Positions 20,909 through 31,707 of a stretch of DNA of 64,000 bases are shown here, piece after piece. The translations under genes and the position numbers were made by a program. Each line of letters starts with the position of its first letter. The first letter of the stretch is position 1. Below the pieces are notes generated by a model that was not told where the DNA came from, did no database searches, and saw nothing but the letters and a program-made list of their open reading frames with translations. The stretch lies in NCBI GenBank assembly GCA_004380135.1, contig QXCR01000061.1, forward strand, positions 1 to 64,000, given 5' to 3'. Source of the stretch: Stemphylium vesicarium. Its lineage: Eukaryota; Ascomycota; Dothideomycetes; Pleosporales; Pleosporaceae.

Positions 20909-23900
20909 ATGCGACGGCGCTCGTCCGCCGACCCCAGCTCCGAGCACCACGACGCCGACGACTCAACAGCAGACCATTCACCCATCACGCTTGCAGAACA
21001 TGACGATAAGCTCGACAGCCGGACTGAGGGTTTGCAAGTGAAAGTTGAGGACTGGGTGGATAATAAGAGGTGGAAGTCTGCTATTCCTCCGCATACACCA
21101 CTACCGCCTCGCATGGCCCACGAAAAAGCAGACGTTCCCATGGCCGCGCTAGGGAAGGATATCATACCGCACAGTGTGGTCCCAGGACACAGCAGCAAAT
21201 GGCGCCAGCGTCTCCGCAATCCCTGGACATGTTCGCCCTACACCGTCATCACGACGCTTGCTGCCTTCCTTGCCATGTTCCTCATGGCCCATTCCTTCCT
21301 GACCAGACAACAAGACGTCAAGGGATGCGGCATGTCGTACATGCGACCGACCTACTCGAGGTTCACCCACTTCGACACAGAGCACACGCGATTTGCGACA
21401 AAGTACTCCCTGTACCTCTACCGTGAGGGCGGCTTGGACGAAGATAGCAGGGCATGTGGCTCTCTTTCCTGAAGAAAACAATACTGACAATCTTCAGGTC
21501 AAGGGCGTGCCCGTTCTGTTCATCCCCGGTAATGCTGGCAGTTACAAGCAAGTGCGCTCCCTTGCGGCTGAGGCTGCCTACCACTACCACAACAATGTCC
21601 AGCACGAGGTGGATTCCGGGAAGCGACCGCTCGACTTTTTTTCCGTCGACTTCAACGAGGACATTACTGCTTTCCATGGCCAAACATTGCTAGACCAGGC
21701 CGAATATCTCAACGACGCCATCACCTACATTCTATCCCTATACCACACCCCAGGCAAATTTCTGCGCGACTCCACCTTGCCGGACCCCACATCAGTAATC
21801 ATCGTCGGACACTCCATGGGCGGTGTGGTCGCTCGCACCATGCTCACAATGCCAAACTATCAGGCCAACTCGATCAACACCATCATCACGCTTGCCGCTC
21901 CGCACGCCAGACCCCCAGTATCTTTTGACGGGGACATTGTTCGCACGTACAAGGGTGTCAATGATTACTGGCGACACGCGTACTCGCAAAAGTGGGCCAT
22001 TGACAATCCACTTTGGCACGTCACTCTTATTTCGATCGCCGGAGGAAGCTTGGACACCATGATCTCTTCCGACTACACCAGCATAGAATCTCTAGTCCCG
22101 GAAACCCATGGCTTTACTGTTTTTTCCACGTCGATGCCCAACGTCTGGACCGGCATCGACCACCTGGCCATTACCTGGTGTGACCAGCACAGAAAGGCTG
22201 TGGTACGCGCCCTGTACGATGTCATTGATGTGGCACGCGCAACACAAACCGTACCACGTGCCGAGCGTATGCGCGGTTTCAAAAAGTGGTTCTTGACAGG
22301 GTTGGAAGATATCGCCGAAAAGACGTTGCCCCAAAAGGAAGCCAAGACGCTCCTCACGTTGGAAGAAAACAGCGCCATCATCTCAGAGGGTGAGCGGCTC
22401 GTTCTGCGAAGCCTTGGAAAATCCAAGCAGAGGCCAAATGCCCACCTGATTCCAGTCCCGCCCCAAGCCCAGGGGAAACGGTTTACGCTGCTCACCAACG
22501 AGCAGCTGGATCCTTCTGGTAGCCACGGCATGCTTGAGGTGCTGTTCTGCACTGTGTTCCCTTCTCAGCCTGGGCAGTCCACCACGCTATTCTCGATGAA
22601 TATGGATCTCTCAGGTGACAGCTCGGGTGCGACACGCCTTGCTTGTAAAAACGCCGCGTCGGATGTCATTGCCCTCCCTGCGTCCACTCGCCACTCAACC
22701 CAGCCCTTTCAGACCAACGAACGTCCATTCTCGTACTTGCAATACGACGTGGAGCATCTCGCCGAACACCAGTTCGTGGCTGTCGTAGACAAAGCTGGTG
22801 AGCGTAGCACCGGGTGGGTAGTGGCCGAGTTCAGCTCCGCCTCTGACTCCCAGATCAAGGTCGACATGAGTCTGCAGCGCCTCTTGACGACTGGCCTTTC
22901 CCTTCGACTCCCATCCCATCGCCCTTTGATGACAGACATCAAGGTTCCGGCCTTGCATTCTGCTCTTTTGGCGTACAACATACACATAGGCAAGCAATCG
23001 TGCGATACTGGCGAGCTCTTTGCACCACTGCTTCGCCAGTACGTTACCGACATTCACGAGAGTCGATTCTCTGTGAATGTCAGGGATGCTGGGATCAGCC
23101 TCCATGGAGTGGCGCCGTACATGCCTCCTGCCCTGCACGCAAAGCAATCCCAGAACGGGCTTGCACTGCAGATCTGGTCTGACCCTACCTGCGACAGCAG
23201 CGTGGAGATTAACCTCAGCGTTGACGTCTTGGGTAGCCTGGGCAAGCTGTGGATGCGCTATCGCATCATCTTCTCAGCCTTTCCTATTCTTGTCGTGGCT
23301 CTTGTCCTGCGCCAGCAATTCAGAACCTACGACAAGACTGGTGTGTTTATGAGCTTTACCCAGGGACTGAATGAGTGCTTGAGGAGTTCGCTGCCGCTCG
23401 CTCTTTCTGCGCTTACCTTTTTGTCAGTCACTTTGGCAACCGCTCAGCATCAGTCTAAGAAATGGTCGATTGGGGGCAAGCCTACCAACATGACACTTTT
23501 CGATGACGCCAACAATGAACTCCTGCTTGGCTCCGACGATACCTTTTTCTGGTTTCTAGTCCCTCTCTTTGGGCTGATGGTCATTGGCGTCTGCGTCGTC
23601 ATCAACTACATGGCGCTGCTTCTTGAACTCCTCTTCGCATCTCTCTACTCGGTCGTCCGATCGGCTAGACTTCGAAAGGACGAAGGGAAGCGATCGCCAT
23701 CCGCATTCGCCGTGACATCGAACCGGCAACGTGTCGTCACTACCTGCATTCTGCTGTCGCTAGTATCCACCGTGATACCCTACCACTTTGCCTATGTCGT
23801 CCTGTGTCTCGTGCAGCTCGCAACCAGCGTCCGCGCCTTCCGCCTAGCGCGCGAATCCGGCATCGACTCAAACTACAACTTTTACAACTACGCACACTCG

Positions 23901-24338
23901 ATATTCATCCTCATGCTATGGATCCTGCCCATCAACCTCCCCGTCCTGGTCGTCTGGATCCGCAACCTCGCCGTCCACTGGCTCACGCCCTTTTCCTCGC
24001 ACCACAACATCCTCTCCATCATGCCATTTATCCTCCTCGTCGAGACACTGAGTACAGGCCGCATGGTCCCCCGAGCAGACTTCCGCGTCTCGTTTTTAAC
24101 AAACATCCTGCTCTTCTCCATTGGCGCATACGCTGCCGTATACGGCGTCACGTATGCGTACGTTCTACACCACCTCGCGAATATCCTGTGTGCGTGGCTC
24201 GTTGCTATCCACTTTGACCCGTCGACGTGGTCGGCGAGACGAAATAGTTGTAATTGCAGCGGCAGTAGTAGTAAGAGCAGTAAAAGCAGTATTTTAGAAA
24301 ACAACAGTCCGGATAGCAAGACGAAGAAACGACCATGA
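20909..24338 (+). CDS. BST1: GPI inositol-deacylase Bst1/PGAP1
   Basis: Two exons, 20909-21451 and 21498-24338, 1127 residues. The 46-base intron begins GCATGT, not GT (a GC-AG intron), with TACTGACA branch and CAG end; it is the only junction I found that joins YREGGLDEDSR to VKGVPVLFIPGNAGSYKQVR in frame, as the family requires. The lipase core has GHSMGG (about residue 288) as nucleophile elbow. One helix lies near residue 115 (TVITTLAAFLAMFLMA) and a cluster of C-terminal helices follows residue 780. The enzyme removes the acyl chain from GPI-anchor inositol in the ER, needed for export of GPI proteins and for ER quality control. An in-frame TAG precedes the ATG, fixing the start. Length is close to yeast Bst1 (1029). 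Confidence 0.94.
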
Positions 24339-24856
24339 CATTGTCCTTTTTTTTTTTTTACAGCGATAGAATCTTAATTTCAACATATTTTTTTTCGTTT
24401 TCTCTCTTGTTGATCTTCTTGTTGATCTTCTTGTTCGTTCGAGCGCACGCGCTTGTTGAGCTGGTGCGTATATCTTCTTCTGAGGCGACGTTTAATACCC
24501 CAATATCTTTTTTTCCTTCAGCATGCACGGTTCGGCTGAGGGGGTCTCTCTTTGCTTTTACTCTGCTTGCACTGTTAGTAGCATCTGGGCGGCGTATCAT
24601 TGGATAATCAACTGGCTTGCTTGGAGGAAAAACCTTGTTGATAGTGAAGGTGGTGAAGTAGCTGGGGAGCAGAGAATGGAGGATATACATATTGTGTAAT
24701 AGCAGTTAGAGAAGAGCGAAGAATGCAAGAGATTGTACGAGACCTTGCATGCGACAGTGATACTCTGAACACCTTGATATGCCTAACGTCAGCAAAAAAC
24801 TATTTTTAAAATTAGAAGAAACGCCCTTGAAAATGCGACCTTCTCCAATCTCCTCT
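24339..24856. other. Convergent intergenic stretch BST1/BMS1
   Basis: 518 bases between two stop codons on opposite strands. T-rich runs (TTTTTTTTTTTTA at 24348, TTTTTTTTCG at 24389) and a repeated TTGTTGATCTTC phrase at 24408-24434 occur. Both 3' ends and poly(A) sites must lie here. No gene seen. Confidence 0.4.
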
Positions 24857-27800
24857 TTATTTCCTACGTTTTCCACCTCCACCACCAGCACCGCCCTCCT
24901 CCCTCCCCCTCTTCTTCCCCTCCCTCTTCCAATACTCATTCTTCTCCCTCCTCTCCCTCTCCGCCCTCTTCTCCTTATTCTCCTCAATCTTCTTCTTATA
25001 CGGATCCTTCCTCTCCTCCTGCTTCTTCCTCCTGCGTTCCACTTTATCATTTCGAATCGCCACAACCTGGTCCATCAACCTCCTCGCCTTCTTCTCCTCG
25101 CCGCCGAGCACAACAGCGCGTTTCTGCATATACGTAGCGGATTTCTGGGGTTTCATGACAGCAGTCTGCGATTTAAAGGGGAGGTCGGCGGCGAGTTTCC
25201 GTGGCACGCGGAGCGGGTTAAAGACGCGGGTTTCCCGGGTGATGGGGCGGTACGCGCTGTTTTGCTCAGAGGGTGTGGCGATGTTGTTTTCGTGGCGGAC
25301 GAGGCCCGTGAGACGCATTCCCGTCCATGCAGTCGACTCGCCGGCTTCCCTGTCGGCGGCGCTGGGCGGGGATAGCAGGTTGGTGACTGTATTGTAGAAC
25401 CTGCGCGGCTTGATGGGGTACCACGCGCGCAGGAAGACAATGTCGCTCATGAGGATCTTGTCTTCAAAGGTGGCGCGGAAGTTTCCCTCTGGCTTGCTGA
25501 GCGCGCGCTTGATCTGGCCGCGCACACCGGACACGGTACGTATGCTTGCGCCCTCGAACTTTGCGATTTCCAGTGACGACTTGAACATGTCTTTGATGAA
25601 AGCCGTGTTTTTGAAGATTTTGTAGGGGTGGCCCGTGAGCTTTAGCTTCTTTACGATTTCCGTGCTTTCGTCCACGTTGAGGACGACGCCCGTGGCGGCG
25701 ATCCGGAACCCGGGCGTTTTGTTGCTGAGGCTTTGGATGCAGACGAAACCGGTGTTGGGTGCCACGAGCGGCCCGTAAAAGGTGCCGAAGCAGTGCATGT
25801 GCTCTGGTGTGTATTTCAACATGCGGTTTCGCGTGCGCGAGTCGGAGATGCTGTAGATGGGCGTGGTTTGGAAACGACGCCATCCTAGAGAGAAGATCAG
25901 GGGGTCGTTGGTCTTGAGGATCTTCTTGTGCCAGCGGTGTCGCTTGATGCGTATCTGCACGTATCCGAAACGCTCTTCTGTGGGCGTGAGACCGCCGATT
26001 AGAATGGGGAAGCGCGGGTTGAAGTGTGTGGAAAACTCGCAGGGCACATTCTCCAGTACAATTCGTGCGTACGTTCCTGCTTTGAGACCTTCGACGCGAG
26101 CGCGAGAAAGTTCGTCTAATTGGTCGAATTCAGCGCGGTTGATGTCGAGTTGCTTCTGAATCATGGCCTTTTGCGCATCATACCAGTCGTCCTCGCCAAA
26201 CTCATCCTCTTGTCCAGCTTCCTTGCGAGCGTCCGCCTTGTCGTTCATAAAGCCCTCTTTGTCTTCTTCCTCAAATCGTAATTTGAGCTCCTCTTTTCTC
26301 CGTGCGTTCTTCTCGCGCTCTGCTTCGATCGAGTTGGCTTCAGCTTCAGCCTCAGTCTTCTCGGTCTCGCCTCCATGCTTCTCGCCAGTTTCCAAGTCTT
26401 CAAACTCTCCGTCGCCCTCGTCTTCTTCGTCAAAGCCTTCAAAGTTGTCACCATCCTCTTCGTCATCGCCGCCCTTGCCGTTCATATGGCCAGTAGCGAA
26501 GCGACCCATCAGCGCCTCAACGTTATCCTCATCTTCCCACTTCTCCGCAAGCTCCTCGTAGTCAAACTTGGGGATATAACGGTCTTCGGTGTTGGCGGCA
26601 TCGTCAGCTTTTCGCTTGTTGAAGAAGCCATCATCTTCCTCATCGTCTTCGTCTTCAATGTCTTCTTCATCGTCGTCGCCCTTCCACTTCTTGATAACCT
26701 CTTGTGGCGCAAGGTCCATGTTGTACATCATCTTTGCAAGATCAGTAACGCGGTACGGCCGTTTCCGTCCGTGTAGCTTCGCGGCATTTTCCCGAAGATT
26801 TTCCTTCCATCGTGCGCCGTCCTCAGCCTCGTCATCGTCTGACTCTTTTGAATCGACACCGCCCTCGAGATCATCCAGGTCAGGCTCGTCTCCAGATATC
26901 GAACCAAGATCGGAGTCGCTGTCTGCAAACGCAACATCTTCAGCTGCGTCACCATTGACCTCCTTCTCTTTGCGCGCAACCTTCAACTTGCCGTTAGGAG
27001 GCCCATTGGTATCCAGGAATCCAGTATCGTCTTCATCGTCGTCTGCGTCGCTATGATCCTGCTGTAGCTCCTCGTCGTCGCTGTCGATACCGTCCAAGTC
27101 AGCATCGTCGACGTCTTCAGCAGCCGCTGCTCTAGCCGTCCGCTGTGACCTTCGACCCGTATCCGCAGCGTCATTGTCGTCGAGATTCTTGTTGTCCACT
27201 ACGTCTCCATCTCTGAAAAGCCTAAAGTTTCCGTCATCTTCACCGAGAAGCTTCCTTCCACCCTGGAGACCAATCATCATCTGCTCGCCCAGGCCCTTTT
27301 CAGAGTAGTCGGCTTCGGGGTCAAAGGTAGCCGTCTTGACGTCAATATACACGGCGTCCTTGTCGACAAGTACACCACCGACGTCCGACATTGGCGCGTA
27401 CAGAATCTTCTGCTTCTCACCAAGTCGAGTGCGCTTCTTCTTTCCAGAAAGCTTCTCGACCTGCTTCTCCGCGAAAGGCGTTGGACACGGGTCCGGCAGC
27501 GCTTCCGTGGACGTAACAGTCAAATCACCCACACCCGGTATATGCACCCTTGACCCACCGGCCGGAAAGTTGGTACCGCGCAGATAACCGTACAGCGCAA
27601 CGGTGCGATCGCATTTCGGATTTTGTTCGATATCGGTCGGGGGCGTGATATCCAAAAACCTATCCGCCAAACAGTACGGATGCGAGTTTCTCCAAATCAA
27701 GGGTCTGGGGTTCTTCATGACACTCAAGAAGCGCGACAAGTTCATAATCTCACGATCGGGATACCGGCCATTGACCACACCACTGAGGTAAAACAGCTTG

Positions 27801-28448
27801 GCGCCCTGGTACAGCTCGCTCCAGAACCTATGCTTGAGCCTCTTCTTCTGCAGCTTGAGCGTTTCCTGCTTCCGGAACAGGTCCAGATGCGTCAAGATAC
27901 CAAAGACGTTTCCGGGCATACCGCTTGCGCTCAGCACGTTGAGAAACTCCATCGTCTCCATTTCGAAGCCGTAGTTGCCGTCAATCATCAACAGACATAT
28001 GTCGACTACTTTTGCAATGTCGATCATGCTGGCGAGAGAGTCGGCGGGACATTCTATGAAGGTGAGGCGTCGGCGCTTCGAGGTAACGACTGTAAGGGGA
28101 CCGGTCGGCGTGGAAAGCGTCTGCTTGGTGTATCGCCTGATCAAACTCTTGATGAGTGTAGTTTTTCCGACACCGGGAGGACCGACGACACCAACGATGA
28201 TTGGAGGCGCTTCTTCGGGGAGGCGGTCGACGAGCGGGACGTGAAGACGCTTTTCTTTGACCTGGGATTATTAGTCGGGTGTCATGCACAAAGAAAACTG
28301 ACGTGTCGCATACTTCTGTAGAACGCGCAGCCGCCTTCTTCAGCTTTCCAGGCGCCGAAAAGGCAAAAGCCTTTGGATTCCGGTCTGCAGTCTGCGGCTT
28401 CTTCTCTTTCTTGGGCCGATGCGGCCGATTGCTCTGCTGGTCTGCCAT
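24857..28448 (-). CDS. BMS1: Ribosome biogenesis GTPase Bms1
   Basis: Two exons, 28448-28314 and 28261-24857, 1179 residues (yeast Bms1 is 1183). The 52-base intron has GTATGC donor and CCCAG acceptor and joins AARSTE to VKEKRLHVPLVDR. The GTPase domain has the P-loop GVVGPPGVGKTT (about residues 68-79) and later LLMIDGNYGFEME and THLD motifs. The AARP2CN-like region follows (YGYLRGTNF). The middle is a long acidic, Ser/Asp/Glu-rich linker, and the C-terminal RIBIOP_C/DUF663 domain (FSTHFNPRFPILIGGL, YSISD) ends in a Lys/Arg/Glu and Gly-rich tail. Bms1 works with Rcl1 in the SSU processome for 18S rRNA maturation in the nucleolus. It is transcribed divergently from the small inhibitor gene at 28963. 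Confidence 0.95.
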
Positions 28449-28962
28449 GATGGCAAAGCTCTCCCGTCTCTACACCAAGCGCTTGCGATCTTCTTCACAA
28501 GGCGCGGTATAGGAGGTGGTGAGAATAAGCGGCGTAGTGAAAGGTCGGGATTAGTCTTGCGCGCAAAGTTCCAAGTTGCAGCGGCAAGTAACTCTCGCGA
28601 TCCCAACTTTTTCGACGCTAAGGCAGGCGCTAGCGGCTGTGGCAGGGATGCGCTTATCGATAAGGACGCGCGCTTTTCACGGAACTTGAATGATGGGATG
28701 GTGGGATGGTGGGGCAAGGGCCGCCTCACATGGTGGCATGGCTTCTGGACAACGCACGTCATCGTCAGAGTCAGACGGGGCGCATATCCAAGGCTATGGA
28801 CTGGTGTCGGGCCAGGGTACTGCGATTACTCCCGTGGTGCAACTGAGGTATATAAGTGACTGATATGCTACTACATTACACTACACTACACTACAACTCT
28901 CTTCAACTACTTGACTACTACTAAACAACCCCACTACTCACTCAAACACCACCACTCTCGAA
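28449..28962. promoter_or_regulatory. Divergent promoter region BMS1 / I9 inhibitor
   Basis: 514 bases between divergent starts. On the plus strand TATATAAG at 28849-28856 lies 107 bases before the inhibitor ATG and is followed by a CTACA-type simple repeat (TTACACTACACTACACTACA, 28873-28892) and a CT/CA-rich leader ending CTCGAAATG. This looks like a strong TATA-driven fungal promoter. No TATA box is evident for BMS1. Confidence 0.6.
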
Positions 28963-29278
28963 ATGCCTCAGTTCAACGTGAGCCCCTATCATACCCTACA
29001 CATGTCCCCTACTAACCCACCCTAAGATCACCCTCAAGAAGGACGCTCCCAAGGAGGAGCTCGACGCAGCAAAGAAGAAGGTCACCGACCAGGGCGGCAA
29101 GATTGTCAACGAGTTTACTCTGATCAAGGGCTTCACGTATGTACATCGAGTCTTGAATGTTGGAGAGCAGCCTGCTGACAAGTCCTGTAGCGCCGAGATC
29201 CCCGACGACGTCGTCTCAACCCTCGAGTCCAACGAGCACGTTACCGTTGAAGCGGACAGCGAGGTCCGTACGCAATAG
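28963..29278 (+). CDS. Small I9-type proteinase inhibitor (Pbi2/POIA1-like)
   Basis: Three exons, 28963-28977 (five codons), 29027-29136 and 29191-29278, 70 residues. The introns are 49 bases (GTGAGC..AAG) and 54 bases (GTATGT..TAG, GCTGACA branch). The protein reads MPQFNITLKKDAPKEELDAA, then KVTDQGGKIVNEF and FTAEIPDD, and ends TVEADSEVRTQ. This is the inhibitor I9 fold, the stand-alone form of subtilisin propeptides, as in yeast proteinase B inhibitor 2 and Pleurotus POIA1. The family inhibits vacuolar subtilisin-type proteases, and in yeast also helps vacuole fusion with thioredoxin. No signal peptide, so cytosolic. Its promoter has a clear TATA box, suggesting high or inducible expression. 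Confidence 0.9.
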
Positions 29279-29414
29279 ACGCGTCTCATACAAGCGAGGC
29301 TGATGGCATCATGAAGATCCAGATGTAATGCATGCACGAGCATACCATTTCACGGGGTATATAGCAATAATCACAAACGGAAAGGACAAGCGCGTGCCAT
29401 GTCATGTGAATTCT

Positions 29415-30977
29415 TCATGACTGCCTCTTCTTCGCACTCTCCTTTGCCTCCTGCACCGTGTCCACCCTCCCCACGCCCCTTAGACTGAGATAGACATCCG
29501 TGCCCCACCCCCAGAGGCTCTGTACCGCAATACCGCCCCCAAAGTACTCTGCGTATGCCCTTCCTAGCGGTAATCCGTAGCCTAGTCCCGCCAGACTGTT
29601 CGCTCCGTCACCGCCAGCCCCCGAAAATGCGTTCAGCGCATCCATGCCGTTCCCTGAATGACTTCCTGATCCGCCAGATAGCGTAGAAGATGCCTGTGCG
29701 TCGTTGAAAGTTGTGAAACTATAATCCCAGATCTGACCAAGGTTTTCGGGTGATATACCGCCGCCTCGATCGCGGATCCTGATTGTTACACCCGGTGTGC
29801 TGTGCTTGAGGGGGAGGATATTCGACGCCGTGGGCGGAGAGGTGGGACATGTGTTACCGGTGAAGCGCTGCGATGCCTTGTCTACGTTTCCTTGGTCATC
29901 GTTGTCGACCTTGTTATCGCGCACGTCTTCTGCCGCCTTCTCTTCCGCGTCCCTATCCTCTGGTAGCAGTTCTGGCAGCGGAGCGATGGTGACTTCGATA
30001 GGCTCGCGCTCCATGCCACTCTCGACCGTCGCGCGAAAGGCGTTCTTGAGCAGTTCGGTGATGATGTATTCGAGATGGACAGGTACGTGGGCGAATTCGT
30101 ATTCGGGCTCGCCGTTGATAACGATAGTCGGTCGCACGCCGTATTTCAGCTCGCAAATCTCGCCCACGACGTTGGCGCAATGGTCTACAATTCTCGCAGG
30201 CTTCAGTCTTGTGTCGATAACACCAATGAATCCCGGGTTATCGTCCACATCGTGCATGACCTCGCAATGCGGTTGGCTCGAGAAATGCAGCGACAAATGC
30301 TGTTCCGCAATCAACCTCGTGCCTATTCTTGCCCGCAGATGCTCGTCCAGGAAGCGCGTCACATCCTTTGGACTAATGTACTTTCTCGCCTCCAGAAACC
30401 CTCTCGCCAGTATACTAATCGTGTTCGCATGTGTTTGTACGAGATCGGCCATGACCTCGGTGAACTTGACTTCCTCCTCTAGCGTCTTTATCTCCTGCTC
30501 GGCCCATGGCAGCAGCGTCGACAGGCTGTGCATGTAATTAGAATGGATCTTGGAGACATGAGGGTTCGATACGACGATGAACGGAAGATTGCGGAGCGAT
30601 TGTATGCGATGCGCGAGGCGGGCGGGGAGGATGGAGAGGGTGAAGTTGGCCGATGTGAGGAGTTGTTGCGTCGTGAGCGGTGGTCTTCCGTGTCTGTGGC
30701 GCACGCGACCTTGGTTAGCCAGCGGCCGGCGCGCGACTCTGCAACTAAGTTGCAGCTTGTGTGGAAAAACTCACTTTACGAGATCGGCCAGCGTCAACGG
30801 ATGTAGTGGGAGGCTCGCCAGGTGTGATATGTCGTTGTCGGTGACTGTCTTGGTGTGGAGCTTCCGGTGGCTGCTTCCGCGGGCAAACAGCGCGCTGCTT
30901 GTTCTCCTCGCCGTGCGTGGACAGCACAGTCGTATGACCTGCGACTGAATAATGAGGGGTCGCTGTATTTGCGCCAT
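29415..30977 (-). CDS. Mitochondrial protein kinase of the PDK/BCKDK family
   Basis: Two exons, 30977-30775 and 30693-29415, 493 residues. The 81-base intron (GTGAGT..CAG) joins LTLADLVK to HGRPPLTTQQLL. The N-terminus is basic and rich in Arg, Ser and Thr without acids, as for a mitochondrial presequence. The kinase is of the GHKL type: N-box ELLKNAFRATVE, G1 box IRDRGGGIS, and G2 box GLGYGLPLGRAYAEYFGG. The family phosphorylates the E1 alpha subunit of pyruvate or branched-chain 2-oxoacid dehydrogenase and switches it off. Which of the two cannot be decided here. Between the N-box and the G1 box is an insertion of about 50 acidic and Ser/Thr/Pro-rich residues. The C-terminus lacks the tryptophan-containing DW tail of animal PDKs. 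Confidence 0.87.
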
Positions 30978-31707
30978 GTTTTCTATACGCCCCGAGCGAA
31001 ACTATCACGGTTCTTGGGGCAGATACGTCGTTTATGACTCGGCGACGGGAGAGCGAGAGTGTAGTAACGGATGTGTTAGGAATGGTGTCATGGAAAAGTA
31101 CCTGTATCAGCAAAAAGAAGAATCCGTCATGGTGAACAGCGATTGTCGTAATCCGCACGCTTATTCAGTAGTAGAGGGTGACATCTCAGTAGGAGTAATT
31201 GACTTGTGGGGGAAGCTTCAACAAGCTCACCTGCACGCCGCTTCATGCATCTAGCCGTCTGACGCCTGATGTCATTCGTCCGCCCCACATCAAGAGCAAT
31301 CACCTCCACGCACTACAAATGGCCGTTGTCAACGTGCGGGTGGCCGTTGAAATACTGCTACTATCTCGCCAAAATCCAAGGCATGAGACACATATTGAGG
31401 AGCTGTTTCTGCCTTCTTGGTTGCGTGTTGAGCAAGCGAGTAGATTGCGGACCGTGGCAACACGCGGATCCGTATCTGAGATGAAGCACCCGGGAGCATA
31501 CAATCTTGACTCATGCGAGAATCCAGTAAAGGACAAGAGGCTGGATTCCCGATGACCATGTCCAACAGCAGGTTCTTTTTGTGAAAAATTTAAGAAGATT
31601 CAAGAAGACTGGGCTAGGGTAGCTTTTACTGCGCATGAGGCGGCGCAACCGCCAGCCATCTCCATCAATACAACTGAACACTCTACTAGATCTCCAATCC
31701 CCCATTC
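30978..31707. other. Intergenic stretch between two reverse-strand genes
   Basis: 730 bases. It should hold the kinase promoter at the left and the 3' end of the next reverse gene at the right. No further coding or repeat feature is evident. Confidence 0.35.

Noticed and set aside
24706..25065. Arg/Gly-rich reverse frame over the BMS1 3' end
   Set aside because: Shadow frame of the Lys/Glu/Gly-rich Bms1 C-terminus.
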